The translations under genes and the position numbers were made by a program. The notes under the pieces are model-generated. The model worked only from the letters and a program-made list of their open reading frames with translations. It was not told the DNA's origin and did no database searches. From Pseudomonas azerbaijanoccidentalis (lineage in GTDB: Bacteria; Pseudomonadota; Gammaproteobacteria; Pseudomonadales; Pseudomonadaceae), in assembly GCF_019145495.1 (NCBI RefSeq), contig NZ_JAHSTU010000003.1, positions 186,001-250,000 of the forward strand: a DNA stretch of 64,000 nt. The letters are read 5' to 3'. Shown here one piece after another: positions 7,806 to 16,809 of the stretch (positions within the stretch are counted from its first letter, which is position 1; the number at the start of each line of letters is the position of its first letter).

Positions 7806-8657
7806 ATGAAGATGCGACGACTTTTAGGCGCAGGTGCCGCACTGGTACTTGCGATTGGCTCCACATTCGCCAATGCCGAGAGCAAGACCCTGAGCATCGG
7901 TTACGTTGACGGCTGGTCAGATAGCGTTGCCACCACTCACGTGGCGGCTGAAGTGATCAAGCAGAAACTCGGATACGACGTGAAGCTGCAAGCCGTCGCG
8001 ACCGGGATCATGTGGCAAGGCGTGGCCACCGGCAAACTCGACGCCATGCTGTCGGCCTGGCTGCCAGTGACCCACGGCGACTACTGGACCAAGAACAAGG
8101 ATCAGGTTGTCGACTACGGCCCGAACTTCAAGGACGCCAAGATCGGCTTGATCGTGCCGGACTACGTCAAGGCCAAGTCGCTTGAAGACCTGAAAACCGA
8201 TGACAGCTTCAAAAAACGCATCGTCGGCATCGACGCCGGTTCAGGCGTGATGCTGAAAACCGAGCAGGCCATCAAGGACTACGACCTGACCGGCTACCAG
8301 CTCAAGGCCAGTTCCGGCGCAGGCATGATCGCCGAGCTGACCCGTGCCGAGAAGAAAAACGAATCCATTGCCGTGACCGGTTGGGTGCCGCACTGGATGT
8401 TCGCGAAGTGGAAACTGCGTTTCCTCGAAGACCCGAAAGGCGTGTATGGCGCGGCTGAAACCGTGAACAGTATCGGCAGCAAAGAGCTGGCAACCAAGGC
8501 ACCGGAAGTGGCCAAGTTCCTGAAGAACTTCCAGTGGGCTTCGAAAGACGAAATCGGCGAAGTCATGCTGGCAATTCAGGAAGGCGCCAAGCCTGAAGCC
8601 GCAGCGAAAGACTGGGTAGCCAAGCACCCGGAGCGCGTGGCTGACTGGGTCAAGTAA
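7806..8657 (+). CDS. betX: Glycine betaine/choline-type ABC substrate-binding protein (OpuAC family)
   Basis: The 283-residue periplasmic protein has a signal peptide ending STFANA (residues 1-24). The OpuAC fold shows the aromatic and Trp positions that cage quaternary amines: IGYVDGWSDS, SAWLPVTHGDYW and VTGWVPHWMFAKW. The GSGVMLKTEQA segment is also typical. No permease or ATPase gene is adjacent. Orphan binding proteins of this kind in Pseudomonas (CaiX, BetX) deliver ligand to the shared Cbc transporter, and the P. aeruginosa betX gene also lies next to yjcH-actP homologues. The betX name rests on that synteny, recalled and not tested here. Glycine betaine is the likely ligand. Confidence 0.8.
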   Translation: MKMRRLLGAGAALVLAIGSTFANAESKTLSIGYVDGWSDSVATTHVAAEVIKQKLGYDVKLQAVATGIMWQGVATGKLDAMLSAWLPVTHGDYWTKNKDQVVDYGPNFKDAKIGLIVPDYVKAKSLEDLKTDDSFKKRIVGIDAGSGVMLKTEQAIKDYDLTGYQLKASSGAGMIAELTRAEKKNESIAVTGWVPHWMFAKWKLRFLEDPKGVYGAAETVNSIGSKELATKAPEVAKFLKNFQWASKDEIGEVMLAIQEGAKPEAAAKDWVAKHPERVADWVK

Positions 8658-8697
8658 TCTGAGAACAGGCCTGCATATTTAATAGATGGTCGATTTA

Positions 8698-8787
8698 CCC
8701 TGTAGGAGCTGCCGAAGGCTGCGATTTTTTGATCTCGCTTTAAAAGCAAAATCAAAAGATCGCAGCCTTCGGCAGCTCCTACAGTCA
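8698..8787. repeat. REP inverted pair (GTAGGAGCTGCCGAAGGC type)
   Basis: TGTAGGAGCTGCCGAAGGCT and its reverse complement flank a short spacer with TTTTTTGATC and GATCAAAA-like ends. It sits after betX and may act as its terminator. Confidence 0.9.
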
Positions 8788-8860
8788 TGTTGATGGCCGG
8801 GAAATTGTTTCCTGCTGATAATTGGCGAATATGTCATAGGGTTCTAAGACTAAGGTCGTC

Positions 8861-8876
8861 TGGAACCTGCCCCGCA
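8861..8876 (+). promoter_or_regulatory. Weak sigma54-like -24/-12 element before yjcH-actP
   Basis: TGGAACCTGCCCCGCA keeps the GG and GC dinucleotides with the required 10-base gap, but it departs from consensus at CAC and TTGC. It lies 55 bases before the yjcH start codon. The match is partial. Confidence 0.25.
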
Positions 8877-8930
8877 GCCGCATAGAGTGGATACCGTTCC
8901 AACTAAATCTGTGCTGCGAGGATAAAAACA

Positions 8931-9242
8931 ATGAACGACAGCATTTACCTCTCGATTCAAAACAGCCCGCGCTTCAAGGAGCTGGTTAGCAAGAGGGAAC
9001 GATTCGCCTGGATTCTTTCGGCGATCATGCTAGGGCTTTACTCCGGATTCATCCTTTTGATTGCTTACGGGCCGCATGTGCTGGGGGCGAAACTCAGCCC
9101 TGAGTCATCGATTACCTGGGGCATACCGATCGGTGTCGGGCTGATCCTTTCGGCCTTCATCCTGACCGGCATTTACGTACGACGCGCCAACGGCGAATTC
9201 GACGACCTGAACAATGCGATTCTCAAGGAGGCTCAGCAATGA
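8931..9242 (+). CDS. yjcH: DUF485 family membrane protein (YjcH-like), partner of ActP
   Basis: The 103-residue protein contains [16 protein letters not shown], the DUF485 opening, and two membrane segments (about residues 24-48 and 60-82). DUF485 genes almost always precede an acetate-type solute:sodium symporter. Here the stop codon overlaps the actP start (ATGA at 9239), indicating translational coupling. It is probably a small accessory subunit or stability factor of the symporter; the exact role is not established. The A-rich run AAAAACAATG overlaps the start codon. Confidence 0.9.
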   Translation: MNDSIYLSIQNSPRFKELVSKRERFAWILSAIMLGLYSGFILLIAYGPHVLGAKLSPESSITWGIPIGVGLILSAFILTGIYVRRANGEFDDLNNAILKEAQQ

Positions 9243-10897
9243 TCCGGCGTCTAATGGCTCTATTGAGCATCGCAGCCTTCGCACCGGGCGCCTGGGCGGC
9301 TGACGCCCTGACCGGCGCCGTGCAGAAACAACCGCTGAACGTCGCCGCAATCCTTATGTTCGTGGCGTTCGTCGGCGCAACGTTGTACATCACGTACTGG
9401 GCGTCCAAGAAAAACAACTCGGCCTCCGACTACTACGCCGCTGGCGGCAAGATCACCGGTTTCCAGAACGGTCTGGCGATTGCCGGTGACTACATGTCGG
9501 CAGCTTCCTTCCTGGGTATTTCCGCGCTGGTGTTCACCTCCGGCTACGATGGGCTGATCTATTCGATCGGCTTCCTGGTGGGCTGGCCGATCATTCTGTT
9601 TCTGATCGCCGAGCGCCTGCGTAACCTGGGTAAATACACCTTTGCCGACGTGGCGTCCTATCGCCTGGGCCAAACCCAGATTCGCTCGCTGTCCGCTTGC
9701 GGTTCGCTGGTGGTGGTGGCGTTCTACCTGATCGCGCAAATGGTCGGTGCCGGCAAGCTGATCCAGCTGCTGTTCGGTCTCGATTACCACGTTGCAGTGA
9801 TCCTGGTCGGTATCCTGATGTGCATGTACGTGTTGTTCGGCGGCATGCTGGCGACCACCTGGGTGCAGATCATCAAGGCAGTGCTGCTGCTGTCCGGTGC
9901 CTCCTTCATGGCGCTGATGGTGATGAAGCACGTCAACTTCGACTTCAACATGCTGTTCTCCGAAGCGATCAAGGTTCACCCGAAAGGTGAAGCGATCATG
10001 AGCCCGGGCGGCCTGGTGAAAGATCCGATCTCGGCGTTCTCCCTGGGTCTGGCACTGATGTTCGGTACCGCTGGCCTGCCGCACATTCTGATGCGCTTCT
10101 TCACCGTGAGTGACGCAAAAGAAGCTCGCAAGAGCGTGCTGTACGCAACCGGCTTCATTGGTTACTTCTACATCCTGACGTTCATCATCGGCTTCGGCGC
10201 GATCCTGCTGGTCAGCACCAACCCGGCCTTCAAAGATGCGGCTGGCGCACTGTTGGGCGGTAACAACATGGCGGCGGTGCACCTGGCCAACGCGGTGGGT
10301 GGCAGTATCTTCCTGGGCTTCATCTCGGCGGTAGCGTTCGCGACCATTCTGGCAGTGGTTGCCGGTCTGACCCTGGCCGGTGCATCGGCGGTGTCCCACG
10401 ACCTGTACGCCAGCGTGATCAAGAAAGGCAAGGCCAACGAGAAGGACGAGATTCGCGTCTCGAAAATCACCACTATCGCTTTGGCGGTGCTGGCGATCGG
10501 CTTGGGCATTCTGTTCGAAAGCCAGAACATTGCGTTCATGGTGGGCCTGGCGTTCTCCATCGCGGCGAGCTGCAACTTCCCGGTCCTGCTGCTTTCCATG
10601 TACTGGAAAAAGCTGACCACCCGCGGTGCGATGATCGGCGGCTGGTTGGGCTTGATCAGCGCTGTTGGCTTGATGATCCTTGGGCCAACCATCTGGGTGC
10701 AGATCCTGCATCACGAGAAGGCTATCTTCCCGTATGAGTATCCAGCGCTGTTCTCGATGATCATTGCTTTTGTCGGTATCTGGTTCTTCTCGATTACTGA
10801 CAAGTCTACGGCGGCTGACAATGAACGCGCGCTGTTCTTCCCGCAGTTTGTTCGTTCGCAGACCGGTCTGGGGGCGAGTGGGGCGGTTTCGCACTAA
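9239..10897 (+). CDS. actP: Cation/acetate symporter ActP (solute:sodium symporter family)
   Basis: The 552-residue protein has a signal-like N-terminal segment followed by about 13 membrane helices of the SSF family. Visible family motifs include [20 protein letters not shown] near residue 61, [26 protein letters not shown] sequence and [17 protein letters not shown]. Length agrees with ActP of other proteobacteria. It imports acetate and other short carboxylates. It is the second gene of a two-gene operon with yjcH and is followed by a strong terminator in the first copy of a tandem repeat. The adjacent betaine-binding gene is separated by a REP pair and is probably its own unit. Confidence 0.95.
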   Translation: MIRRLMALLSIAAFAPGAWAADALTGAVQKQPLNVAAILMFVAFVGATLYITYWASKKNNSASDYYAAGGKITGFQNGLAIAGDYMSAASFLGISALVFTSGYDGLIYSIGFLVGWPIILFLIAERLRNLGKYTFADVASYRLGQTQIRSLSACGSLVVVAFYLIAQMVGAGKLIQLLFGLDYHVAVILVGILMCMYVLFGGMLATTWVQIIKAVLLLSGASFMALMVMKHVNFDFNMLFSEAIKVHPKGEAIMSPGGLVKDPISAFSLGLALMFGTAGLPHILMRFFTVSDAKEARKSVLYATGFIGYFYILTFIIGFGAILLVSTNPAFKDAAGALLGGNNMAAVHLANAVGGSIFLGFISAVAFATILAVVAGLTLAGASAVSHDLYASVIKKGKANEKDEIRVSKITTIALAVLAIGLGILFESQNIAFMVGLAFSIAASCNFPVLLLSMYWKKLTTRGAMIGGWLGLISAVGLMILGPTIWVQILHHEKAIFPYEYPALFSMIIAFVGIWFFSITDKSTAADNERALFFPQFVRSQTGLGASGAVSH

Positions 10898-10911
10898 AGT
10901 TTGATGCTTTT

Positions 10912-11573
10912 ATATAAGTAACGCAGTTCTACGAGATGCCCCGGTCGAGAGATCGGGGCATTTTTTTGTCCGCTGATCGCCCTTTATATATCTGTAGGGG
11001 GCCGGCTTGTTGGCAATGGCGGTGAGTGGAGTAAAAGCCAAACCAACAGCAAGATCAAAAGATCGCAGCCTTCGGCAGCTCCTACAGGGGGAATGCGTAT
11101 CCTCTGTAGGAGCTGCCGAAGGCTGCCATATAAGTAACGCAGTTGTACGAGGTGCCCCGGTCGAGAGATCGGGGCATTTTTTGTCCGCTGATCGCCCTTT
11201 ATCTATCTGTAGGGGGGGGCCGGCTTGTCGGGAATGGCGGTGAGTGGAGTAAAAGGCAAAGCAACAGCAAGATCAAAAGATCGCAGCCTTTGGCAGCTCC
11301 TACAGGGGGGAATGCGTATCCTCTGTAGGAGCTGCCGAAGGCTGCCATATAAGTAACGCAGTTGTACGAGGTGCCCCGGTCGAGAGATCGGGGCATTTTT
11401 TTGTCCGCTGATCGCCCTTTATCTATCTGTAGGGGGCCGGCTTGTCGGGAATGGTGGTGAGTGGAGTAAAAGCCAAAGCAACAGCAAGATCAAAAGATCG
11501 CAGCCTTCGGCAGCTCCTACAGGGGGGAATGCGTATCCTCTGTAGGAGCTGCCGAAGGCTGCGATCTTTTGAT
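10912..11573. repeat. Three tandem copies of a 217-219 bp terminator + REP module
   Basis: Copies begin at about 10912, 11128 and 11347, each with ATATAAGTAACGCAGTT. Each contains, in order, the terminator hairpin GCCCCGGTCGAGAGATCGGGGC plus a T-run, the stretch GTCCGCTGATCGCCCTTTAT, a G-run before CCGGCTTGT, AGTGGAGTAAAA, and a facing REP pair (GATCGCAGCCTTCGGCAGC / its complement). Copies 1 and 2 break off after GGCTGCC; copy 3 completes the REP as GGCTGCGATCTTTTGATC. Copies differ at only a few bases and in G-run length, so the duplication is recent. No gene is encoded. Confidence 0.93.
10936..10967 (+). terminator. actP: Terminator of yjcH-actP (first of three copies)
   Basis: TGCCCCG-N10-CGGGGCA is followed by TTTTTTT, 38 bases after the actP stop. 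Near-identical hairpins recur at about 11153 and 11372 within the tandem repeat. Confidence 0.9.
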
Positions 11574-11594
11574 CGTTAAAAGCGGCACAAACAA

Positions 11595-11634
11595 AAACGG
11601 CCTCCTGCTCTTTATATAAAGCAGGAGGCCGTTT
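11595..11634 (-). terminator. gltA: Terminator of gltA
   Basis: AAACGGCCTCCTGC and GCAGGAGGCCGTTT form a 14-bp stem around a short AT-rich loop. Read on the minus strand it is followed by a T-rich run and lies just after the gltA stop codon. Confidence 0.9.
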
Positions 11635-11669
11635 CCGGTGCAACTCAACACGCTATAGCAAGAGAGCTC

Positions 11670-12959
11670 TTACTTGCGGTCTTCCAGCTTGGAGATATCA
11701 CGCGACTCGTAGCCGGTGTACAGCTGGCGTGGACGGCCAATCTTGTACGGGCTGGAGAGCATTTCTTTCCAGTGGGAGATCCAGCCAACGGTCCGCGCCA
11801 AGGCGAAGATCACGGTGAACATGCTGGTTGGAATGCCGATCGCCTTGAGGATGATCCCCGAGTAGAAGTCGACGTTCGGGTACAGCGAGCGTTCGATGAA
11901 GTACGGGTCGGTCAGGGCGATCTCTTCCAGGCGCATGGCCAGTTCGAGTTGCGGATCGTTCTGGATGCCCAGTTCCTTCAACACTTCGTCGCAGGTCTGC
12001 TTCATGACTGTTGCGCGTGGGTCGCGGTTTTTGTAAACGCGGTGACCGAAGCCCATCAGTTTGAACGGATCGTTCTTGTCCTTGGCCTTGGCGATGTACT
12101 TGTCGATGTTCGAAACATCGCCAATTTCATCGAGCATGGTCAGAACGGCTTCGTTGGCGCCGCCGTGGGCAGGGCCCCACAGTGCAGCGATGCCGGCGGC
12201 GATACAGGCGAACGGGTTGGCGCCCGAGGAGCCTGCCAGGCGTACGGTCGAAGTCGATGCGTTCTGCTCGTGGTCGGCATGGAGGATGAAGATCCGGTCC
12301 ATGGCCTTGGCGAGTACCGGGCTGATCGGTTTGATCTCGCACGGGGTGTTGAACATCATGTGCAGGAAGTTTTCCGCGTACGTCAGGTCGTTGCGCGGGT
12401 ACATCATGGGTTGACCCATGGAGTACTTGTAAACCATCGCTGCCAGGGTCGGCATCTTGGCAACCAGACGGATCGCGGAGATTTCGCGATGCTGCGGGTT
12501 ATTGATGTCGAGGGAGTCGTGGTAGAACGCCGACAGGGCGCCGACGACGCCGCACATGACGGCCATCGGGTGGGCGTCGCGACGGAAGCCGTTGAAGAAG
12601 GTCTTCAGCTGCTCGTGAACCATGGTGTGGTTCTTAACGGTGCTGACGAACTGGGCCTTCTGTTCTGCGGTCGGCAGTTCGCCGTTGAGCAGCAGATAGC
12701 AGGTTTCCAGGTAGTCCGACTTTTCAGCCAGCTGTTCGATCGGGTAGCCGCGGTGCAACAGAATGCCGTTGTCGCCGTCGATATAGGTGATTTTCGACTC
12801 GCAAGAGGCGGTCGACATGAAACCAGGGTCAAAGGTGAAGCGGCCCGTGGCCGTCAGGCCCCGAACATCGATAACATCGGGACCAACGGTGCCGGTTAAA
12901 ATGGGCAGCTCGACGGGGGCTGCGCCCTCGATGATCAACTGCGCTTTTTTGTCAGCCAT
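11670..12959 (-). CDS. gltA: Citrate synthase
   Basis: The 429-residue type II citrate synthase condenses oxaloacetate and acetyl-CoA. Visible motifs are the N-terminal zinc-ribbon-like beta region, [20 protein letters not shown] near residue 230, the catalytic His in [15 protein letters not shown], and [10 protein letters not shown] with the catalytic Asp. Length matches the hexameric Gram-negative enzyme. An AGGAGG-type site precedes the ATG. It is a single gene, divergent from sdhCDAB, with its own terminator and a near-consensus sigma70 promoter at 13018-13045. Confidence 0.98.
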   Translation of the reverse strand: MADKKAQLIIEGAAPVELPILTGTVGPDVIDVRGLTATGRFTFDPGFMSTASCESKITYIDGDNGILLHRGYPIEQLAEKSDYLETCYLLLNGELPTAEQKAQFVSTVKNHTMVHEQLKTFFNGFRRDAHPMAVMCGVVGALSAFYHDSLDINNPQHREISAIRLVAKMPTLAAMVYKYSMGQPMMYPRNDLTYAENFLHMMFNTPCEIKPISPVLAKAMDRIFILHADHEQNASTSTVRLAGSSGANPFACIAAGIAALWGPAHGGANEAVLTMLDEIGDVSNIDKYIAKAKDKNDPFKLMGFGHRVYKNRDPRATVMKQTCDEVLKELGIQNDPQLELAMRLEEIALTDPYFIERSLYPNVDFYSGIILKAIGIPTSMFTVIFALARTVGWISHWKEMLSSPYKIGRPRQLYTGYESRDISKLEDRK

Positions 12960-13017
12960 GTGGCCTCCTATTTATGCTTGAAATCATCAGACAGACCCCC
13001 CACGCAGGGCCCGCACC

Positions 13018-13045
13018 ACTATAGTGAGATAAATTCGAATGTCAA
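13018..13045 (-). promoter_or_regulatory. gltA: sigma70 promoter of gltA
   Basis: On the minus strand TTGACA (13045-13040) is followed after 16 bases by TATAGT (13023-13018). This is a full -35 match and a five-of-six -10 match, located 59 bases upstream of the start codon. Confidence 0.8.
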
Positions 13046-13159
13046 TTTGCCTAAAGTCTTGCTCCAGAAGGCTTTAACCGTACTTTTTTCTCGAAATTGC
13101 CAGCCATTTACGCCTTTTATGTCAGTTGCGCAATCAGCTGTTTGGGTTAGGTCTTTGCG

Positions 13160-13188
13160 TTGTCATTAGTAGCCTAACTGTCTATACT
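13160..13188 (+). promoter_or_regulatory. sdhC: sigma70 promoter of the sdh operon
   Basis: TTGTCA at 13160 and TATACT at 13183 are spaced by 17 bases. Transcription would start near 13195 and leave a leader of about 130 bases before sdhC. Confidence 0.8.
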
Positions 13189-13322
13189 CGGCCACCGACC
13201 GCCAAGGGCTTTTGGGCCTGCTTTATTGGGGGTCGCATCCCTGGGTGGTGGTTACCTGACCAGTGCACTCCCCAACAACTTTGCCCTGATTGTTAGGGGC
13301 TCTTCAGTGTGAAAAAAAAGCC

Positions 13323-13697
13323 GTGAAAAGCCAACGACCTGTAAACCTAGACCTAAGGACCATCAAACTCCCCATCACCGGCGTTACGTCGTTTCTTCAC
13401 CGTGTTTCCGGCATCATCCTCTTCCTGGGCCTTGGCTTCATGCTTTATGCATTGGGCAAGTCTTTGGGTTCCGAGGAAGGTTTTGCCGACGTGAAGGCAT
13501 GCTTGACCAGTCCGCTGGCCAAGTTCGTAGCATGGGGCCTCCTGTCCGCTCTTCTGTATCACCTGGTAGCCGGTGTGCGCCACTTGATCATGGATATGGG
13601 CATCGGTGAGACGCTGGAAGGCGGCCGCCTGGGCTCGAAAATTATCATCGCCGTTTCCGTGGTGTTGATCGTTCTGGCAGGAGTTTGGATATGGTAA
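13323..13697 (+). CDS. sdhC: Succinate dehydrogenase cytochrome b556 subunit
   Basis: The 124-residue membrane subunit of complex II has the SdhC opening SQRPVNLDLRTIKLPITGVTS, the SFLHRVSGIILF segment, and the heme-ligand His in SALLYHLVAGVRHLIMD. Three membrane helices are evident. The start chosen is the GTG at 13323 (VKSQRPVNLD), because homologues begin at this motif; no ATG is available and the A-run upstream is a poor ribosome site. Its stop overlaps the sdhD start region by 7 bases. Confidence 0.93.
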   Translation: MKSQRPVNLDLRTIKLPITGVTSFLHRVSGIILFLGLGFMLYALGKSLGSEEGFADVKACLTSPLAKFVAWGLLSALLYHLVAGVRHLIMDMGIGETLEGGRLGSKIIIAVSVVLIVLAGVWIW

Positions 13698-14059
13698 CCA
13701 GCGTTACGAACCTTTCGCGTTCCGGTCTGTATGACTGGATGGCGCAACGTGTGTCTGCGGTCGTTCTCGCGGCTTATTTCATTTTCCTGATCGGATACCT
13801 CGCTGCGAACCCGGGCATTGGCTACGACCAATGGCACGGCCTGTTCGCCCACAACGGGATGCGTATCTTCAGTCTGCTGGCCCTTGTGGCCCTGGGCGCT
13901 CACGCCTGGGTCGGCATGTGGACCATCGCGACCGACTACCTGACGCCGATGGCGCTGGGCAAGTCCGCGACTGCAGTACGTTTCCTTTTCCAGGCAGTAT
14001 GCGGCGTTGCGATGTTCGCTTACTTCGTCTGGGGTGTGCAGATTCTCTGGGGTATCTGA
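13691..14059 (+). CDS. sdhD: Succinate dehydrogenase hydrophobic membrane anchor subunit
   Basis: The 122-residue protein begins MVTSVTNLSRSGLYDWMAQR, with the SdhD Ser/Arg quinone-site region and the heme-side motif ALGAHAWVGMWTIATDYL. Three membrane helices are visible. With SdhC it anchors the flavoprotein and iron-sulfur subunits and binds ubiquinone. The gene overlaps sdhC by 7 bases and ends 3 bases before sdhA. Confidence 0.95.
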   Translation: MVTSVTNLSRSGLYDWMAQRVSAVVLAAYFIFLIGYLAANPGIGYDQWHGLFAHNGMRIFSLLALVALGAHAWVGMWTIATDYLTPMALGKSATAVRFLFQAVCGVAMFAYFVWGVQILWGI

Positions 14060-14062
14060 TTC

Positions 14063-15835
14063 ATGGCTAACATTCCAACGATTTCTTTCGACGCCATCAT
14101 TATTGGTGGTGGCGGTGCCGGCATGCGCGCAGCGCTGCAACTGGCGCAGGGCGGTCACAAGACTGCCGTGATCACCAAGGTTTTCCCGACCCGTTCGCAC
14201 ACTGTATCCGCCCAGGGTGGCATCACCTGCGCCATCGCGTCGGCTGACCCGAACGATGACTGGCGCTGGCACATGTACGATACCGTCAAGGGTTCCGACT
14301 ACATCGGTGACCAGGACGCTATCGAATACATGTGTCAGGAAGGCCCGGCCGCAGTTTTCGAACTGGACCACATGGGTCTGCCTTTCTCCCGTACCGAACA
14401 AGGCCGCATCTATCAGCGTCCGTTCGGCGGTCAGTCCAAGGACTACGGTAAAGGCGGCCAGGCTGCGCGTACTTGCGCGGCATCCGACCGTACCGGTCAC
14501 GCGCTGCTGCACACCCTTTATCAGGGCAACCTGAAAGCCGGTACCACGTTCCTGAACGAGTACTACGCTGTCGATCTGGTGAAGAACTCGCAAGGCGAGT
14601 TCGTCGGCGTGATCGCCATCTGCATCGAAACCGGCGAAACCACCTACATCCGTGCCAAGGCTACCGTTCTGGCTACTGGCGGTGCAGGTCGTATCTACGC
14701 ATCGACCACCAATGCCCTGATCAACACCGGTGACGGCGTTGGTATGGCACTGCGTGCCGGCGTACCGGTACAAGACATCGAAATGTGGCAGTTCCACCCA
14801 ACCGGCATCGCCGGCGCCGGTGTACTGGTTACAGAAGGTTGCCGTGGTGAAGGTGGTTACCTGATCAACAAGCACGGCGAGCGTTTCATGGAGCGTTACG
14901 CTCCGAACGCCAAAGACCTTGCCGGTCGTGACGTGGTTGCCCGTTCGATGGTTAAGGAAATCATCGCCGGCAACGGTTGCGGTCCGAATGGCGACCACGT
15001 GATGCTAAAACTCGACCACTTGGGCGAGGAAGTGCTGCACAGCCGTCTGCCAGGCATCTGCGAACTGTCGAAGACTTTCGCACACGTTGACCCGGTGGTT
15101 GCTCCGGTTCCGGTTGTTCCGACTTGCCACTATATGATGGGCGGCGTTGCCACCAACATTCATGGCCAGGCGATCACCCAGGACGCTGACGGCGTTGATG
15201 CCATCATCCCTGGCTTGTTCGCAGTGGGCGAAGTGGCTTGCGTATCGGTTCACGGTGCCAACCGTCTGGGCGGCAACTCGCTGCTCGACCTGGTGGTATT
15301 CGGTCGCGCTGCCGGCCTGCACCTGGAAAAAGCCCTGACCGACGGCATCGAATACGATGACGCCACCGACGCCAACATCGAAGCTGCCCTGGCGCGTCTG
15401 TCCGCTCTGAACGAGCGTACCGAAGGCGAAGACGTGGCCTCCCTGCGTCGCGAACTGCAAAACTGCATGCAGAACTACTTCGGTGTATTCCGTACCGGCG
15501 AATACATGCAGAAGGGTATCGCCCAGCTGGCTGATCTGCGCAAGCGCATCGCCAACGTCAAGATCAACGATAAGTCGCAAGCGTTCAACACTGCGCGTAT
15601 CGAAGCTCTGGAACTGCAAAACCTGCTGGAAGTGGCCGAAGCCACCGCCATCGCTGCAGAAGTACGTAAAGAGTCCCGCGGTGCTCACGCCCGTGAAGAC
15701 TTCGAAGATCGTGACGACGAAAACTGGCTGTGCCACACCCTGTACTTCCCGGGTGACAAGCGCGTGACCAAGCGTGCTGTGAACTTCTCGCCGAAGACTG
15801 TTCCGACTTTTGAACCTAAGATTCGGACTTATTAA
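14063..15835 (+). CDS. sdhA: Succinate dehydrogenase flavoprotein subunit
   Basis: The 590-residue catalytic subunit oxidises succinate to fumarate. An FAD-binding GGGGAG lies at residues 15-20. The covalent flavin His is His46 in [11 protein letters not shown]. The substrate region [20 protein letters not shown] and the FAD-domain [17 protein letters not shown] segment are intact. Length matches the family. It is the third gene of sdhCDAB, 3 bases after sdhD. Confidence 0.98.
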   Translation: MANIPTISFDAIIIGGGGAGMRAALQLAQGGHKTAVITKVFPTRSHTVSAQGGITCAIASADPNDDWRWHMYDTVKGSDYIGDQDAIEYMCQEGPAAVFELDHMGLPFSRTEQGRIYQRPFGGQSKDYGKGGQAARTCAASDRTGHALLHTLYQGNLKAGTTFLNEYYAVDLVKNSQGEFVGVIAICIETGETTYIRAKATVLATGGAGRIYASTTNALINTGDGVGMALRAGVPVQDIEMWQFHPTGIAGAGVLVTEGCRGEGGYLINKHGERFMERYAPNAKDLAGRDVVARSMVKEIIAGNGCGPNGDHVMLKLDHLGEEVLHSRLPGICELSKTFAHVDPVVAPVPVVPTCHYMMGGVATNIHGQAITQDADGVDAIIPGLFAVGEVACVSVHGANRLGGNSLLDLVVFGRAAGLHLEKALTDGIEYDDATDANIEAALARLSALNERTEGEDVASLRRELQNCMQNYFGVFRTGEYMQKGIAQLADLRKRIANVKINDKSQAFNTARIEALELQNLLEVAEATAIAAEVRKESRGAHAREDFEDRDDENWLCHTLYFPGDKRVTKRAVNFSPKTVPTFEPKIRTY

Positions 15836-15846
15836 GGGTGGCCGCC

Positions 15847-16551
15847 ATGTTGCAAGTCAGCGTTTATCGTTACAACCCTGATCAGGACGCCGCGCCGTTC
15901 ATGCAGGAATTCCAGGTTGATACCGGTGGTAAAGACCTGATGGTGCTGGACGTACTGGCCCTGATCAAAGAGCAGGACGAAGGTTTCTCCTATCGTCGCT
16001 CTTGCCGTGAAGGCGTTTGTGGTTCCGACGGCATGAACATCAACGGCAAGAACGGCCTGGCCTGCGTCACGCCGCTGTCTGCTGTTGTAAAAGGTAACAA
16101 GTTGATCGTTCGTCCGCTGCCAGGTTTGCCGGTTATCCGTGACCTGGTCGTCGATATGAGCATCTTCTACAAGCAATACGAGAAGGTTAAGCCATTCCTG
16201 CAGAACGACACGCCGGCTCCGGCCATCGAGCGTCTGCAGTCCCCTGAAGAGCGTGAAAAGCTCGACGGTCTGTACGAGTGCATCTTGTGCGCTTGCTGCT
16301 CGACCTCTTGCCCGTCCTTCTGGTGGAACCCGGACAAGTTCCTGGGCCCGGCCGCACTGCTGCAAGCGTACCGCTTCCTGGCAGACAGCCGTGACACCAA
16401 GACGACCGAGCGACTGGCTTCGCTGGATGACCCGTTCAGCGTATTCCGCTGCCGCGGGATCATGAACTGCGTCAACGTATGTCCGAAAGGCCTGAACCCG
16501 ACTAAGGCCATCGGTCACATCCGTAACATGTTGCTGCAAAGCGGCGTGTGA
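15847..16551 (+). CDS. sdhB: Succinate dehydrogenase iron-sulfur subunit
   Basis: The 234-residue subunit carries the [2Fe-2S] ligands Cys53, Cys58, Asp61 and Cys73 in SCREGVCGSDGM and GLAC. The C-terminal Cys clusters for [4Fe-4S] and [3Fe-4S] are CILCACCSTSCPSF and CRGIMNCVNVCPKGLNP. The ATG at 15847 is chosen over an in-frame GTG at 15838, since AAGGGTG is then the ribosome site and the protein begins MLQVSVYRYNP as in homologues. Confidence 0.97.
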   Translation: MLQVSVYRYNPDQDAAPFMQEFQVDTGGKDLMVLDVLALIKEQDEGFSYRRSCREGVCGSDGMNINGKNGLACVTPLSAVVKGNKLIVRPLPGLPVIRDLVVDMSIFYKQYEKVKPFLQNDTPAPAIERLQSPEEREKLDGLYECILCACCSTSCPSFWWNPDKFLGPAALLQAYRFLADSRDTKTTERLASLDDPFSVFRCRGIMNCVNVCPKGLNPTKAIGHIRNMLLQSGV

Positions 16552-16588
16552 TTCAGCTGCTGTAGATGTACTGCTGTACCCGTAGATG

Positions 16589-16622
16589 CTACGGCGCAGG
16601 CTTCAACCGGCGCCGTAGTTTT
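16589..16622 (+). terminator. Terminator-like hairpin after sdhB
   Basis: CTACGGCG-N14-CGCCGTAG is followed by TTTTAA, 38 bases after the sdhB stop. It may end or attenuate the sdh transcript before sucA. Confidence 0.6.
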
Positions 16623-16809
16623 AACCTGAGCAGCAGCTTATAAGGCTGCAGCTCTTATTTTGAAGAAATGAGACAAGCAGGGGCATCCGGGCTGGTACCC
16701 GGACTATCAGTGTGATCCTAGTGGCTTGTTTTGGTCGCTGCATTCGGACTTCTGCAAGTTTGCTCGGTGTCGACACCGGTGGTGTTCCCCTAACCGAGGG
16801 TGACCAAGC

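Larger units (their letters stand above)
12960..13322. other. Divergent control region gltA / sdhC
   Basis: These 363 bases hold the gltA promoter (13018-13045, minus) and the sdh promoter (13160-13188, plus), both listed separately. The 135-base sdh leader after the promoter contains GGGCTTTTGGGCCTG and GGGTCGCATCCCTGGG-type short inverted repeats. I see no gene in it. Confidence 0.6.

Noticed and set aside
10912..11573. CRISPR array
   Set aside because: The repeats are 217-219 bp tandem units without unique spacers, and no cas genes are present.
13559..14998. A 479-codon minus-strand frame across sdhC-sdhA
   Set aside because: Antisense shadow of three overlapping sdh genes with intact motifs.
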